6,738 bases of DNA from Actinomycetota bacterium (GTDB taxonomy: Bacteria > Actinomycetota > Actinomycetes > Nanopelagicales > Nanopelagicaceae): contig CANLTP010000051.1 of the NCBI GenBank assembly GCA_947494085.1, forward strand, positions 1-6,738, written 5' to 3'. Made by a program: the position numbers and the translations under genes. The notes under the pieces were generated by a model, which worked only from the letters and a program-made list of their open reading frames with translations, was not told where the DNA came from and did no database searches. Position 1 is the stretch's first letter; each line of letters opens with the position of its first letter. Shown here in pieces: positions 6,334-6,738 of the stretch.

Positions 6334-6411
6334 TGGTGGGCCTTAGTGGACTTGAACCACTGACCTCTTCCTTATCAGGGAAGCGCTCTAACCAAGCTGA
6401 GCTAAAGGCCC
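6334..6411 (-). tRNA. tRNA-Ile (anticodon GAT), CCA encoded
   Basis: Complete tRNA on the minus strand. Acceptor GGGCCTT pairs with AAGGCCC, the D arm contains GCTC...GAGC, and the anticodon stem CTTCC/GGAAG encloses CTGATAA with anticodon GAT. The T arm is AGTGGTTCAAGTCCACT with discriminator A at 6337. The CCA end is encoded at 6336-6334, unlike the neighbouring tRNA-Ala. It reads ATC and ATT codons. It lies 65 bp after the gyrA stop and about 80 bp before tRNA-Ala. Confidence 0.97.
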
Positions 6412-6476
6412 AAACGTGAGAATTTAACTGCTGAAGGCTACCCGACTTTAAAGCCTGAACCAAAAGCGAGGGATTT

Positions 6477-6738
6477 TTACTCTTTAACCTGCGTAATTGA
6501 TACCACTGAAATACCGTCGTCAAGATTTACCAATCTAACTCCGAGGGTATCGCGGCTGGTTTCGCGGATCTCAGAACATGCAGTTCTAATTACTACGCCA
6601 CCTGAAGTGATTGCAAGAATTTCATCGCTAGCTTCAACAATCATCGCACCAACTAAAACACCACGGGAATCTTCATCGATCTTTGCCGCTTTTACTCCGA
6701 GGCCACCGCGTCCTTGTGGTCGATATTCATCTAGCGGT
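6477..6738 (-). CDS. gyrA: DNA gyrase subunit A, C-terminal end only
   Basis: The last 86 codons and TAA stop of a gene that continues beyond the right edge. The protein reads from LDEYRPQGRGGLG to VSITQVKE and belongs to the GyrA C-terminal beta-propeller, which wraps DNA and gives gyrase its negative supercoiling activity. The QGRGGLG segment is a GyrA-box-like motif. The blade pattern deIlaITsGGvviRt...Ei.etsRDTlGVRLvnL is characteristic of GyrA/ParC tails. GyrA is preferred over ParC because tRNA-Ile, tRNA-Ala and ppiA follow directly, as in other Actinobacteria. The tail ends soon after the last blade without a long acidic extension. Confidence 0.9.
   Translation of the reverse strand, partial: PLDEYRPQGRGGLGVKAAKIDEDSRGVLVGAMIVEASDEILAITSGGVVIRTACSEIRETSRDTLGVRLVNLDDGISVVSITQVKE

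Noticed and set aside
6435..6456. Inverted repeat AGGCT/AGCCT between gyrA and tRNA-Ile as a terminator
   Set aside because: The stem is 5 bp with a 12-nt loop and there is no T-run after it on the minus strand.
6320..6523. A 67-codon minus-strand open frame reading SSAWLERFPDKEEVSGSS
   Set aside because: This is a translation of tRNA-Ile, a common spurious protein in databases.

Overview
The window looks like a streamlined, low-GC actinobacterial chromosome, plausibly a freshwater acI / Nanopelagicales-type lineage. Three things point to Actinobacteria: the dnaK-grpE-dnaJ order with an HspR-type (HAIR-like) inverted repeat upstream of dnaK; a membrane Fe-S/CCG-domain protein of the mycobacterial Rv0338c (EtfD) family; and the block gyrA - tRNA-Ile - tRNA-Ala - peptidyl-prolyl isomerase - rhomboid. 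The low GC, the A/T-ending codons and the very short or overlapping gene junctions suggest genome streamlining. The lineage call is an inference from style, not from a database match.

Layout. Positions 1-2891 (minus strand) hold the Hsp70 operon: dnaK (start corrected to 2891), grpE (GTG start overlapping the dnaK stop in a GTGA junction) and the first 185 codons of dnaJ, which leaves the window at position 1. Positions 2892-3073 are a divergent control region. It holds a candidate dnaK promoter, a 12/14 match to the HAIR operator, a run of TTGAG half-sites at roughly two-helical-turn spacing, and a GC-rich patch of short inverted repeats on the side of the plus-strand gene. Positions 3074-5056 (plus strand) encode the membrane-anchored Fe-S oxidoreductase, probably the quinone-linked partner of electron-transfer flavoprotein. 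Its end overlaps by 31 bp a convergent rhomboid protease gene (5026-5592, minus). Upstream of the rhomboid gene on the same strand lie a cyclophilin (5597-6109), tRNA-Ala(TGC), tRNA-Ile(GAT) and the last 86 codons of gyrA, which enters from the right edge.

The genes are housekeeping: protein folding (DnaK/GrpE/DnaJ, cyclophilin), membrane proteolysis, fatty-acid or amino-acid-linked electron transfer, two tRNAs and DNA gyrase. I see no mobile element, CRISPR array, toxin-antitoxin pair or defence island, and no convincing new multi-gene system. The best leads are small: a DnaJ that sits in the dnaK operon but lacks the zinc-finger insert, the densely patterned dnaK/etfD intergenic region, and a perfect 14-bp tandem duplication that repeats the 3' end of tRNA-Ala.
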